Origin: Saprospiraceae bacterium | Lineage (GTDB): Bacteria; Bacteroidota; Bacteroidia; Chitinophagales; Saprospiraceae | Assembly: GCA_016715965.1 (NCBI GenBank) | Contig: JADJXG010000001.1 | Span: 2,051,501 to 2,115,500 of the forward strand | DNA: 64,000 nt | Direction: 5' to 3' | In this document: in pieces, positions 36,823 to 44,902 of the stretch | Layout: every line of letters begins with the position of its first letter | How positions within the stretch are numbered: position 1 is the stretch's first letter | Notes under the pieces: model-generated | Database searches by the model: none | What the model was told of the DNA's origin: nothing | What the model saw: only the letters and a program-made list of their open reading frames with translations | Position numbers and translations under genes: made by a program

Positions 36823-37611
36823 ATGAAAAATTGCTTTATTTCAACTAGTTTTATTTTTTATCTATTTCTAATTCAAGCTTGTAATCAAGATAAATACCAA
36901 ATTGATTTTTCAGGTAATTTAAATTACATTTCAAGTTCAGACTTAGGGTTGTTACATAATACTATTTTAGATATCGCTGTAAATAATATTGATTCAACAA
37001 CTGTATTTTCATATGCACATGCCAGCTTATTCATCGATTCTCTAATCTTGAACAATTTACCTGAAGAATTAGATACGGTTGAACAATATTATTCAAATCC
37101 CTACTTTTTTATTGAAGATACTTTGATTCAATATTTTGGTGAAAATTCCAGTATCGAGATATTGGTTGAAGAGTTGTTGGAAGACGAATATTTGGAAAAT
37201 TCGGAAGCAACAATTATTGAAAAGCTACATAATATAGTTGTTGAAAACCTAAATGGTAATTTGTCAAATATTGAATACATCGATTCATTTTTATCAATTA
37301 GAACTCTTTGGCATTCAACTAAACCCACAATTCCTGAAACTCCAATAATTGAATATGCTATAGCAATTGGAGGGGCATCTAATTTATTCTGGGAAAATCG
37401 CGATTATTTGGACAATGATGGAAATGTTGTACCTTTTGCGAATGACCTTGCAGGTGCTCTCTTAGGTGCTATGTTTGAAGCCGTTGACCAAACTGTAACC
37501 TCTGGTGGTGGATCCTTGGATGGTCGTAAAATTGCAAAAGCAGCTGTTATTGGCGCAGTTGGTGGGTCCATAAGTCCGGCTGTGGCGAGAGGCATGAGTC
37601 GTTGGTTTTGA
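36823..37611 (+). CDS. Lipoprotein of unknown function with Gly-zipper C-terminus
   Basis: 262 residues. MKNCFISTSFIFYLFLIQAC is a lipoprotein signal with lipobox LIQAC (Cys 20). The mature part is acidic and rich in Asp, Glu, Asn and Ile (EEYLENSE-like helices about 110-150), with no recognised domain. The last ~60 residues change character: NDLAGALLGAMFEAVDQTVT and AKAAVIGAVGGSISPAVARGMS form Gly/Ala-rich helices that could insert in or pack against a membrane. The base composition is strongly AT-rich compared with the Moco genes nearby, hinting at acquisition. A 36-codon membrane peptide follows within 140 bp on the same strand. Confidence 0.7.
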   Translation: MKNCFISTSFIFYLFLIQACNQDKYQIDFSGNLNYISSSDLGLLHNTILDIAVNNIDSTTVFSYAHASLFIDSLILNNLPEELDTVEQYYSNPYFFIEDTLIQYFGENSSIEILVEELLEDEYLENSEATIIEKLHNIVVENLNGNLSNIEYIDSFLSIRTLWHSTKPTIPETPIIEYAIAIGGASNLFWENRDYLDNDGNVVPFANDLAGALLGAMFEAVDQTVTSGGGSLDGRKIAKAAVIGAVGGSISPAVARGMSRWF

Positions 37612-37749
37612 ATGTTTGATTGCTAAGTAATTTTTATATTTCATTTTTCAGAATATTATTTTGATTATTTTTGCAATAAGCTATGATGTATGAACATTGT
37701 AGCTTATAGCATTTTTCATATATTTTATTTCAGAACTAAAATATAAATT

Positions 37750-37860
37750 ATGAACGAATATTTAAAATATTTTTTAATATTAGTTTTAGGGGCAATTGGA
37801 GGACCAATTCTTGGACCATATCTTAAGAAATTGTGGTATTGGATCATTGGGAAGAAATAA
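37750..37860 (+). CDS. 36-residue single-pass membrane peptide
   Basis: ATG 37750 to TAA 37858-37860: an N-terminal MNEYLKYFLILVLGAIGG followed by PILGPYLKKLWYWIIGKK. One hydrophobic Gly-rich helix with a positively charged, Trp-rich tail. No Shine-Dalgarno is evident, as usual in this phylum. Size, single helix and cationic end resemble small toxins, bacteriocin-like or regulatory peptides, but no family is recognised. It follows the lipoprotein gene, which ends with similar Gly-zipper helices. Confidence 0.5.
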   Translation: MNEYLKYFLILVLGAIGGPILGPYLKKLWYWIIGKK

Positions 37861-38001
37861 TGTAACTTGAAAAAGACATTCCAAGATGCTTTTTCAAATT
37901 TCTTTGTGTCTTGCCGTGCCCCCACCCTTGGGTGGTGGGTGTGAATAACAGAATTATAATTGAACTTGGTGTTAAGGAAGTTGTCTCTTGTGCAAACTTC
38001 C

Positions 38002-38988
38002 CTATCCCCCAATCTTTATCATGCTCCTATTGTCAATCATATCGGCATTGGGGATCGCTTCTGCAAGACTGCTAAACTGTCCTCCCAATCTTTCATTCTT
38101 AACGGCAATGCAATATTTTATCAGAGGCAATACATCTTCACCATTGCGCAATGCAGTCAGCAAGTCGGTTTCGCCTTTCGAAAACAAACAGTTTTTGATT
38201 TTGCCATCTGCTGTCAGTCGGATTCTGTTGCAGCCCGCACAAAATGGTTCGCTCATCGTGCTGATGACCGCGAATGTGCCTCTATGTCCTGAAATAAAAT
38301 AAGGCTTTGCCGTATCATGCGGATCAGTAGGAATTCTCTGCACAGAAAATTCTTTTTGAATCAGATCCAATATTTCCCGATGCGTAAAAACTTTTTCATA
38401 CTCCCAATGATTGCCACTGAATGGCATAAATTCGATAAAGCGAATGTGGACCGGTGCGTCTTCTGTCCATCTAATAAAATCCAAGATTTCATCCTGGTTG
38501 GTTCCTTTCATCACTACCACATTGACCTTGACATGAAATTTGTTTTCCAACAACAGATCAATGTTGCTTTTTACTTTGCCGAAATAATCTCTCCCGGTAA
38601 TTTGTGCAAACTTTTCTTTTTGTAAACTGTCCAAACTGACATTGATTGAATGTATATCAGCTTTTAGAAAAGTGTCCAGAAATTGATCTACCAATATGGC
38701 ATTGGTAGTGATGGCCAACTCCACCGGATATTTTGAAAGTCGCTGGATGATTTCTTTGGCGTCTTTTCTCACCAACGGCTCGCCACCGGTCAATCTTATT
38801 TTTTTAACTCCCTCTTCAACGAAAATTCCCGCCAGATGATCAATCTCATCCACCATCATAAATTGGGAATGCGTAGATGATTCTATTTCTGAATCCACTG
38901 GATCGCAATAGCTGCATTTGAGATTGCACTTGTCTGTTAAGGATATCCTTAAATAATCGTGAATTCTGTTATAAGAGTCAATTAACAT
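38002..38988 (-). CDS. moaA: GTP 3',8-cyclase MoaA
   Basis: Radical-SAM enzyme for the first step of molybdenum cofactor synthesis: it rearranges GTP to 3',8-cyclo-GTP, which MoaC turns into cPMP. The N-terminal cluster motif CNLKCSYC (near residue 21), the SAM-binding RLTGGEPLVRKD, and the C-terminal second cluster in EPFCAGCNRIRLTADG with its third Cys in KNCLF are all present. The protein ends in the functionally required Gly-Gly. Length 328 is typical. It is transcribed away from the moeA operon across a 252-bp gap, so a shared control region is likely. Confidence 0.96.
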   Translation of the reverse strand: MLIDSYNRIHDYLRISLTDKCNLKCSYCDPVDSEIESSTHSQFMMVDEIDHLAGIFVEEGVKKIRLTGGEPLVRKDAKEIIQRLSKYPVELAITTNAILVDQFLDTFLKADIHSINVSLDSLQKEKFAQITGRDYFGKVKSNIDLLLENKFHVKVNVVVMKGTNQDEILDFIRWTEDAPVHIRFIEFMPFSGNHWEYEKVFTHREILDLIQKEFSVQRIPTDPHDTAKPYFISGHRGTFAVISTMSEPFCAGCNRIRLTADGKIKNCLFSKGETDLLTALRNGEDVLPLIKYCIAVKNERLGGQFSSLAEAIPNADMIDNRSMIKIGG

Positions 38989-39240
38989 CCCAATGGTTTG
39001 GTATAATTGGAGACCTCAAAGGTAAGCTTTTTTCTCTCATTCTCCAAATGGACTGTCCTACTTGGACTTTATAAAATGTATTGAAAAACAAAGAGCACAA
39101 AGGATCATGCACATAGGCCACTTAGAGTAGATGTTTATCATGATTGATCCTTGTATCTATGTGAGCTATGCACATTCTACGTGAACCATGTATTTGGTCA
39201 AAAATCTTATTTCGGTACAGTTTTTTATACCTTTGCCACT
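38989..39240. promoter_or_regulatory. Divergent moaA/moeA control region
   Basis: 252 bp between moaA and moeA. It contains overlapping inverted repeats: GGATCA (39102-39107) with TGATCC (about 39143-39149), and CACATAG/CTATGTG and GCATAG-like pairs between 39108 and 39176. TACCTTTG at 39228-39235 fits a TAnnTTTG -7 box, but I find no good -33 element at the usual distance. A structured leader is possible; it does not obviously resemble the Moco riboswitch I know from other phyla. Confidence 0.35.
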
Positions 39241-40416
39241 ATGGTTTCCGTAAAAGAAGCTAAAAATTTAATTCAACAAAGGCTCAAAAGGTCTGCCACG
39301 ATCAAACTACCCCTTTTGGATGTTTGCAAGGCTGTACTGGCGGAGGATCTGTATTCACCCATCGATGTGCCTTCGTTTGACAATTCTGCCATGGACGGCT
39401 TTGCCTTTGCTTATGAGGAAAGTAGGTCAGAATATGTTTTGGTGGGTCAGATGGCAGCCGGTGATTCTCATTCTCTTGAATTGAAACCGGGAGAGGCTGC
39501 TAGAATATTTACGGGTGCTCCAATACCTCATGGTGCAAACACCGTCATCCAGCAAGAGAAAGTGCGCATCTTGGATCAGCACATTTCATTTAATCCGCAA
39601 GAAATTGGAAAAGGATCCAATCTGCGCTTAAAATCCAGCCAATGCAAGCAAGGTGATTTGATCGCTCTCAAAGGCAGCATTTTGTATCCAGGAACCATCG
39701 GTTTAATCGCTTCGGTGGGGATTTCAGAAGTTTTAGTTTATAACATTCCTTCCGTCGGTGTTTTGGTCACGGGCAGCGAACTGCAATCACCGGGCATTCC
39801 TTTGTCACCCGGACAAATCTATAATTCCAATTGGCCAACCGTCTGTTCGTATTTGCAGTTATTGGGTATAGAAAAAATTCACTACGCTCAGATTTCAGAT
39901 CACCGCGAATTATTAAAAAATCAAATACAGGAAAATTTAAAAAATCAGGATGTTTTGATTTTAACCGGGGGCGTATCTGTGGGCGAATATGATTTTGTAA
40001 AACCCTTGTTGGAAGAGTTAGGGGTGGAAACCTTGTTTTACAAAGTGAATCAAAGACCCGGAAAGCCTTTGTACGTAGGTCTTTGGGAAGGAAAATGGAT
40101 TTTCGGGTTGCCGGGAAATCCCGGCTCCGTCATCTGTTGTTTCAATCTGTACGTCAAACCTGTTTTAAAATATTGGATGGGACACAAGGAGGTTTTTAAT
40201 CCAGTTTTACGAGCGCCACTTGCAAGAGATTGGTCCAAGAAAAAAGGAATCAGTTTGCACCTCAAGGTAAATTATGAAAATGGAAAAGTCAATATTTTAC
40301 CAAATCAGGAATCCTTCAACCTGATGGCTTTTCCTGCCTCCACCCATTTTGTGCTTTTGGATGAGGAAGCAGAAGAATTAAGAGCAGGTGATTTTGTGGA
40401 ACTGTATCAATGGTGA
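39241..40416 (+). CDS. moeA: Molybdopterin molybdenumtransferase MoeA
   Basis: Inserts molybdate into adenylylated molybdopterin to make Mo-cofactor. I chose ATG 39241 (MVSVKEAKNLIQQRL), the usual MoeA start; longer frames upstream add an unrelated 30 residues. Visible landmarks: PSFDNSAMDGFAF near residue 52, FTGAPIPHGANTVIQQE near 95, VTGSEL and ILTGGVSVGEYDFVK near 180-245, and PGNPGSVICCF near 300, the MPT-binding loop. The ~391-residue length is normal. It begins a tight operon: the TauE-like gene starts seven bases after its stop. Confidence 0.95.
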   Translation: MVSVKEAKNLIQQRLKRSATIKLPLLDVCKAVLAEDLYSPIDVPSFDNSAMDGFAFAYEESRSEYVLVGQMAAGDSHSLELKPGEAARIFTGAPIPHGANTVIQQEKVRILDQHISFNPQEIGKGSNLRLKSSQCKQGDLIALKGSILYPGTIGLIASVGISEVLVYNIPSVGVLVTGSELQSPGIPLSPGQIYNSNWPTVCSYLQLLGIEKIHYAQISDHRELLKNQIQENLKNQDVLILTGGVSVGEYDFVKPLLEELGVETLFYKVNQRPGKPLYVGLWEGKWIFGLPGNPGSVICCFNLYVKPVLKYWMGHKEVFNPVLRAPLARDWSKKKGISLHLKVNYENGKVNILPNQESFNLMAFPASTHFVLLDEEAEELRAGDFVELYQW

Positions 40417-40422
40417 TCTGAA

Positions 40423-41163
40423 ATGATGGAGTGGAATTTCCTTGCGATGCTGTTGCCAATGATGCTGGCTGCTTTTTTATACGCCTCAGTTGGTCATGGT
40501 GGAGCCAGCAGTTACATTGCATTGATGACCTTGTTTGGATACTTTACGGAAGAGATCAGAACCACCGCCCTCCTCCTGAATATCATGGTGTCGGGTTTGT
40601 CTTTTTACCAATTCAATCAATCCTGCGTTTTTCCCACCCAATTATTTGGCCGGCTGATTTTATTTTCGGTACCCGCGGCATTTATGGGCGGAATGATCGA
40701 TTTGGAGGTCTTGTGGTACAAGCGAATTCTTGGATTTGTTTTGATTTTTGCAGCCCTCAGATTAGTCCTTAGCTTTGGTCATTTAAAACCAAAATGGTCT
40801 ATTGCTCCTTCCTGGTGGTGGATAGGGGGGGCAGGAGCCGGGATCGGCTTGTTGTCTGGTATGATTGGAATCGGGGGAGGGATATTATTGTCACCGCTTG
40901 TTCTGATTTTGGGTTGGGGAAGCTTAAAAGAAACCAGTGCTTTGAGTGCCTTGTTTATTTTGGTCAATTCGATCGCCGGATTGTTGGGATCAGCAGAAAA
41001 CCTTCCGCTACTTTCCTCAGAACTATGGATTATTTTACCTTGTGTAGGCTTCACAGGATTATTGGGAGCCTATTATGGGGCACAACATTTTAAGCTTACT
41101 ACCTTGCGATATCTGTTGGCAGCTGTATTGCTGATAGCATCCGTCAAATTTATTTTGGGATGA
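40423..41163 (+). CDS. TauE/SafE-family anion exporter inside the Moco operon
   Basis: 246 residues, about eight membrane helices in two repeats. Each repeat has the TauE signature: ASVGHGGASSYIALM near residue 22 and GLLSGMIGIGGGILLSPLVL near 145. The family moves sulfite, sulfoacetate or similar organic anions across the inner membrane. It starts seven bases after moeA, and its stop overlaps the mobA start by four bases (ATGA 41160-41163), so it is co-translated with Moco genes. Context suggests a sulfur oxyanion linked to a molybdoenzyme such as a sulfite dehydrogenase, or an oxyanion needed for the cofactor itself; neither is shown. Confidence 0.9.
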   Translation: MMEWNFLAMLLPMMLAAFLYASVGHGGASSYIALMTLFGYFTEEIRTTALLLNIMVSGLSFYQFNQSCVFPTQLFGRLILFSVPAAFMGGMIDLEVLWYKRILGFVLIFAALRLVLSFGHLKPKWSIAPSWWWIGGAGAGIGLLSGMIGIGGGILLSPLVLILGWGSLKETSALSALFILVNSIAGLLGSAENLPLLSSELWIILPCVGFTGLLGAYYGAQHFKLTTLRYLLAAVLLIASVKFILG

Positions 41164-41756
41164 TTGGATTGGACGATATTGATTTTTTTATCCTGGCAGG
41201 TGGGCAAAGCCGACGCATGGGCAAAGACAAGGCCATGTTAAAATTAAATGGAAAATCCTTTCTTCAAATGCTTGCTGACAACATGGGTGCTCTGAGCAAC
41301 TCTGTGAGAATCATTGGAGGGTTTCGGGAAGATGCACTCAAAGGTTTTGATTTCATTCCAGATTTTGTTTCCAATCAGGGTCCGATGGGAGGGATTTACA
41401 CGGCGCTATACCATTGTTTAAGTCCCTATGCATTGGTTGTGGCCTGTGATACACCTTGTATCACAACGGAGTCCATTCAATATTTGATCCGGCATTCACA
41501 TGAGCAGGATATCAATGTTACTTTTGATGGAAGGAACATTCATCCACTTTTTGGGATATACAGCAAAAGACTATTGCCTTTGCTGGAAAAAAATATTCAA
41601 AATGCACAACTAAGGATGAGGGAATTTATTTATAGTGTTGACTTTCGTATTGTGGATGTTACACCATTGATGGAAAAACATCCATTTTTGTTGTTCAATG
41701 TAAATACTGAAGAAGATTATCAAAAATTAATCAGCGAATGCAGCCACCAGAAATAA
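41160..41756 (+). CDS. mobA: Molybdenum cofactor guanylyltransferase MobA
   Basis: Adds GMP to Mo-molybdopterin to form MGD, the dinucleotide cofactor of DMSO-reductase-type enzymes. N-terminal nucleotide loop FILAGGQSRRMGKDKAML, then NQGPMGGIYTAL near residue 75 and VVACDTPCIT near 95, where the Asp binds Mg. 198 residues, normal for MobA. Its start overlaps the TauE-like gene and its end overlaps moaD by 19 bp. Its presence implies the cell makes an MGD-type molybdoenzyme, not encoded in this window. Confidence 0.92.
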   Translation: MIGLDDIDFFILAGGQSRRMGKDKAMLKLNGKSFLQMLADNMGALSNSVRIIGGFREDALKGFDFIPDFVSNQGPMGGIYTALYHCLSPYALVVACDTPCITTESIQYLIRHSHEQDINVTFDGRNIHPLFGIYSKRLLPLLEKNIQNAQLRMREFIYSVDFRIVDVTPLMEKHPFLLFNVNTEEDYQKLISECSHQK

Positions 41757-41980
41757 ATTTGATTTGCTTTGGCGTAATCGGGGAGAAATGCGGCTTCAAA
41801 GAAAAAAAAATAGTGGGTCCGAACAATACCGAAGAATTGGTGCATTGGCTTGAAAAGGAATGTCCGGAGATTAAATCTTTGAGTTATTCCATCGCAGTCA
41901 ACCGCAAAATGGTACACAGTTCAATAGAATTAAGTCATCAATGTGAAGTGGCCTTGTTGCCACCCTTTTCGGGAGGTTAA
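41738..41980 (+). CDS. moaD: Molybdopterin synthase small subunit MoaD
   Basis: 80 residues with a ubiquitin-like fold (INLICFGVIGEKCGFKE, then KKIVGPNNTEELVHWLEKE) and the essential C-terminal Gly-Gly in PPFSGG. MoaD is adenylated by MoeB at this Gly and then carries the thiocarboxylate sulfur to MoaE. It starts inside the end of mobA and is followed three bases later by moeB, so the activating enzyme is made with it. Confidence 0.93.
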   Translation: MQPPEINLICFGVIGEKCGFKEKKIVGPNNTEELVHWLEKECPEIKSLSYSIAVNRKMVHSSIELSHQCEVALLPPFSGG

Positions 41981-41983
41981 AAA

Positions 41984-43102
41984 ATGGAAAGATTCGCAAG
42001 ACAAATCATTCTACCCCAATTGGGATGGGAGGGTCAGAGCAAATTGCGCACTGCCTCCGTATTGTGCATTGGTGCAGGTGGATTGTCCTGTCCGGCTTTG
42101 CAGTATTTGGCTGCGGCCGGTGTTGGTCGGATTGGGATTGTGGATGGCGATGTCATCGTTGAATCCAATTTGAATCGACAGATTTTATTTGGTATAGATA
42201 ATCTAGGTGAAAGCAAAGCAGAAGTGGCAGGAAAGAAAATCAGACGGATGTATCCTGATGTGGAAGTTCAGATTTTTCCATTTTATTTGAATACGGAAAA
42301 TGCTTTGTCATTGATTTGCGATTATGATTTAATACTGGATGGATCCGATAATTTCGGAACGAGGTATTTGATCAATGATGCTTGTTACCTTCTTGGAAAA
42401 CCCTGGGTTTATGGGGCAGTCTATCGCATGCAGGGACAATTGGCCTGTTTCAATGTGCAAACAAAGGAGGGCAGATCATGTTTGTTGAGAGACTTTATTT
42501 CTGATATTGCCACGGCGGGTGAAGTGTCCAATTGTCAGGAGGCTGGCGTGATTGGCGTCACTCCGGGATTCATCGGTGTACTCATGGCTTCTGAAGCCAT
42601 CAAATGGATTCTTGATCTGGATGGTTTGTTGATCAATCAGATCATGGTTTACGATTTGCAATTTCACAACCTGGGGATCATCCAGCTTTCAGAGGATTCG
42701 ATGGGCAGACGACATTTACCTTCCAATGCCACAGAATTTCAAATGCAAAAATATGTGCTTCCATCTGTGCAGATTCATACGATCAGCTGGAAGGAAGCAC
42801 TTGAGTATTCTGAAATTGAGAAAAAATCAGTCTTGTGGTTGGATGTCAGAGAGCACAATGAAGAAGCATTTTATCCTGATTTTTCATTTATCAATTTGCC
42901 ATTTTCGATATTTTCTTTGGATCAACTGAAGCTTGAGGAATCCGAAGTTATATTTGTATTTTGTCAATCCGGAATTCGCAGTGGGAAAGCGGCACGATGG
43001 ATCAGGGAAGTTTGGCCAATGAAAAAAGTATTTTCATTGACTGGCGGAATCAATCAATATCCTTATCATGAATCCAATCAATTTTATGGGCTACGGGATT
43101 AA
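41984..43102 (+). CDS. moeB: MoaD-activating enzyme MoeB with rhodanese domain
   Basis: 372 residues. E1-like domain (1-250): ARQIILPQLGWEGQ, nucleotide loop CIGAGGLSCPALQYLAAAGVG, Asp in DGD and SNLNRQ, and Arg-finger region NFGTRYLIND. C-terminal rhodanese domain (about 270-372) with the active-site loop FCQSGIRSGKAA. It should adenylate MoaD's C-terminus and supply persulfide sulfur, uniting roles that are separate in E. coli. Oddity: the two CxxC zinc pairs of classic MoeB are not visible. The first region reads GRSCLLRD, with a single Cys, and the second pair is missing after the E1 domain. SNCQEAGVIG keeps a Cys. Its end overlaps moaE by 35 bp. Confidence 0.92.
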   Translation: MERFARQIILPQLGWEGQSKLRTASVLCIGAGGLSCPALQYLAAAGVGRIGIVDGDVIVESNLNRQILFGIDNLGESKAEVAGKKIRRMYPDVEVQIFPFYLNTENALSLICDYDLILDGSDNFGTRYLINDACYLLGKPWVYGAVYRMQGQLACFNVQTKEGRSCLLRDFISDIATAGEVSNCQEAGVIGVTPGFIGVLMASEAIKWILDLDGLLINQIMVYDLQFHNLGIIQLSEDSMGRRHLPSNATEFQMQKYVLPSVQIHTISWKEALEYSEIEKKSVLWLDVREHNEEAFYPDFSFINLPFSIFSLDQLKLEESEVIFVFCQSGIRSGKAARWIREVWPMKKVFSLTGGINQYPYHESNQFYGLRD

Positions 43103-43526
43103 AAATATATTTTTGAATGGAGCCATAAGTGCTCAGAAAATTGCGGAGTCGATACAAGCGCATGCTTCCAAAACAGATATTGGAGCCCACAGTATTTTTC
43201 TGGGTCAGGTCAGAGCAGATCAACAATCAAACAGCCATGTATTGACCATTGAATACTCCGCCTACGAGGAGATGGCACTGGAGAAAATGCATCTTATCCG
43301 CGAGGAGATTTTTGCAAAATATCCATTGAGTTGTATGCATGTGTATCACAGTCTGGGCAGAGTGAATGCAGGAGAGATTTGTTTGTTTGTGTTTACTTCT
43401 TCCAGACATCGCAAACCCGCCATAGATGCATGTACGGAATTGGTGGAGAGAATTAAACTTGAACTACCCATTTGGGGTAAAGAAATTTTGGAGAATGAAA
43501 ATTCACAGTGGAAGAAAAATAATTAA
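43068..43526 (+). CDS. moaE: Molybdopterin synthase large subunit MoaE
   Basis: 152 residues. MoaE binds cPMP and, using two MoaD thiocarboxylates, makes the dithiolene of molybdopterin. Seen: HSIFLGQVRADQ near residue 42, LTIEYSAYEEMALEKM, VYHSLGRVNAGEI and the catalytic-loop stretch HRKPAIDACTELVERIK, then LPIWGKE where the Lys is conserved. The start lies 35 bp inside moeB, an unusually long overlap but giving a normal-sized protein. Confidence 0.94.
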   Translation: MNPINFMGYGIKNIFLNGAISAQKIAESIQAHASKTDIGAHSIFLGQVRADQQSNSHVLTIEYSAYEEMALEKMHLIREEIFAKYPLSCMHVYHSLGRVNAGEICLFVFTSSRHRKPAIDACTELVERIKLELPIWGKEILENENSQWKKNN

Positions 43527-43547
43527 GAATACTAAATTGTAAATGGA

Positions 43548-44462
43548 ATGGTTGACATCACACATAAAATATATTCACAGCGCATTGCAATTGCCCAGGC
43601 AATCGTTCGCGTGGGTTCAGAGGAAACGATTGCTGCAATATTGGAACATCGCGTTCCAAAAGGAGATGTTTTAACAGTAGCCAGAACAGCGGGCTTGTTT
43701 GCTGCGAAAAAGACCAGCGACATGATCCCTGATTGTCATCCATTGCCCATCGAATTCACTAAAATTGATTTTGAAATAGGAAAAATGGAGATTAAAATTT
43801 TAGTAGAAATTAAAACCATCTACAAGACGGGAGTAGAGGTAGAAGCCATGCATGCCTCATCGGTGGTGGCACTGACGATGTATGATATGTTAAAACCCAT
43901 CGATAAAAATGTGAGCATCCAGGACATTAAGTTATTGGAGAAAAAAGGTGGAAAATCTGATCTCAAATCAATGGCGGTCGAGCGGCTTTCAGTTTCAATT
44001 GTGGTATGTTCTGATTCTGTGTCTGCTGGAAACTCTGAAGATAAATCAGGTCCGATCATTCAGAATCATTTAAGAAATATTGGAATGGAGAAATTGTCAT
44101 TGAGTGTTGTTCCGGATCACATTGAGAGCATTCAGGATAGGATTTTGGAAGCCGTCTCTCACAAAGTCAATTTGGTCCTGTTGACTGGTGGTACAGGCCT
44201 TTCTTCAAAAGATCTGACTCCGGAAGCCATCGAACCCATGCTTCACAAACGGATTCCGGGAATAGAAGAAACCCTCCGTGCCTATGGACAAAACAGAATG
44301 CCCTATGCAATGCTTTCCAGATCCATTGCTGGTTTGATTGATCGCACTTTGGTCATCGCTATGCCTGGATCACCCGCTGCGGTCAAAGAAAGCATGGATT
44401 GTATTTTTCCACAGGTACTGCATTTGTTTAAAGTGATGGAAGGAGAGAGGCATTTTGAATAA
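43548..44462 (+). CDS. moaC: MoaC-MogA/MoaB fusion protein
   Basis: 304 residues joining two Moco enzymes. Residues 1-~150 are MoaC, cyclic pyranopterin monophosphate synthase: MVDITHK at the very start, KKTSDMIPDCHPLP near residue 55 and VEVEAMHASSVVALTMYDMLK near 98. Residues ~160-304 are MogA/MoaB, molybdopterin adenylyltransferase: IVVCSDSVSAGNSEDKSG, LVLLTGGTGLSSKDLTPEA and VIAMPGSPAAVKE. Both halves keep their main motifs. Fusions of this kind are known in Bacteroidota. It closes the operon; together with the genes upstream and moaA, every step from GTP to MGD is covered. Confidence 0.95.
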   Translation: MVDITHKIYSQRIAIAQAIVRVGSEETIAAILEHRVPKGDVLTVARTAGLFAAKKTSDMIPDCHPLPIEFTKIDFEIGKMEIKILVEIKTIYKTGVEVEAMHASSVVALTMYDMLKPIDKNVSIQDIKLLEKKGGKSDLKSMAVERLSVSIVVCSDSVSAGNSEDKSGPIIQNHLRNIGMEKLSLSVVPDHIESIQDRILEAVSHKVNLVLLTGGTGLSSKDLTPEAIEPMLHKRIPGIEETLRAYGQNRMPYAMLSRSIAGLIDRTLVIAMPGSPAAVKESMDCIFPQVLHLFKVMEGERHFE

Positions 44463-44843
44463 ATTTTCTCAGCTGATTTTGCATTTGCAAATAGCCCATT
44501 TAACTGTAAGATTTTTCAATTAGGGTTTAACCCAAAATCATCTCAAGGGTTGATTATTAAATGGATACTACTATTATTGACAGGACTCCTCACCAGAATT
44601 TTGCAATGAAATGGAAATACATTCAGACCTATTTTGAACAAGCTTAATGATGCATGGATCGTTTATCTTGAAATGGAATTTTGATGCCATTGAATGCGGA
44701 CGTATAGGATTGGATATTCATGGCTGCCTTCCTACGACAGCGGATTTTATTTGCATGCTCATAGAAAATTGAAATTTTTAATCATGGTGGTCTTAATCCA
44801 CTGAGAACTGATAACTATCATTTTATATCACTGCTTCAGGTCA
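44463..44843. other. Spacer between the Moco operon and tnaA
   Basis: AT-rich, with no convincing open frame. I see no clear terminator hairpin after the moaC fusion. The right end carries the promoter listed separately. Confidence 0.5.
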
Positions 44844-44874
44844 TTTCAATCTTCTATCTAAGCCACTAATTTTG
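44844..44874 (+). promoter_or_regulatory. Bacteroidota-type promoter of tnaA
   Basis: TAATTTTG (44867-44874) fits TAnnTTTG exactly, and TTTC (44844-44847) stands 19 bp upstream in the -33 position. The tnaA start is 28 bases after the -7 box. Confidence 0.45.
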
Positions 44875-44902
44875 TTTTTTATTTTTTTGTTTTTATTATC
44901 CA

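Noticed and set aside
37900..37950. CCCACCCTTGGGTGGTGGG as a terminator or G-quadruplex
   Set aside because: The palindrome is short, no T run follows, and the G runs are too few and uneven for a convincing quadruplex.
38989..39240. Moco riboswitch upstream of moeA/moaA
   Set aside because: Inverted repeats are present, but I could not match the arrangement to the known Moco RNA motif, which I associate mainly with other phyla.
44463..44902. TnaC-like leader peptide for tnaA
   Set aside because: No short frame with a Trp followed by a Pro-rich stop context was seen; the likely promoter is only 28 bp from the start codon.
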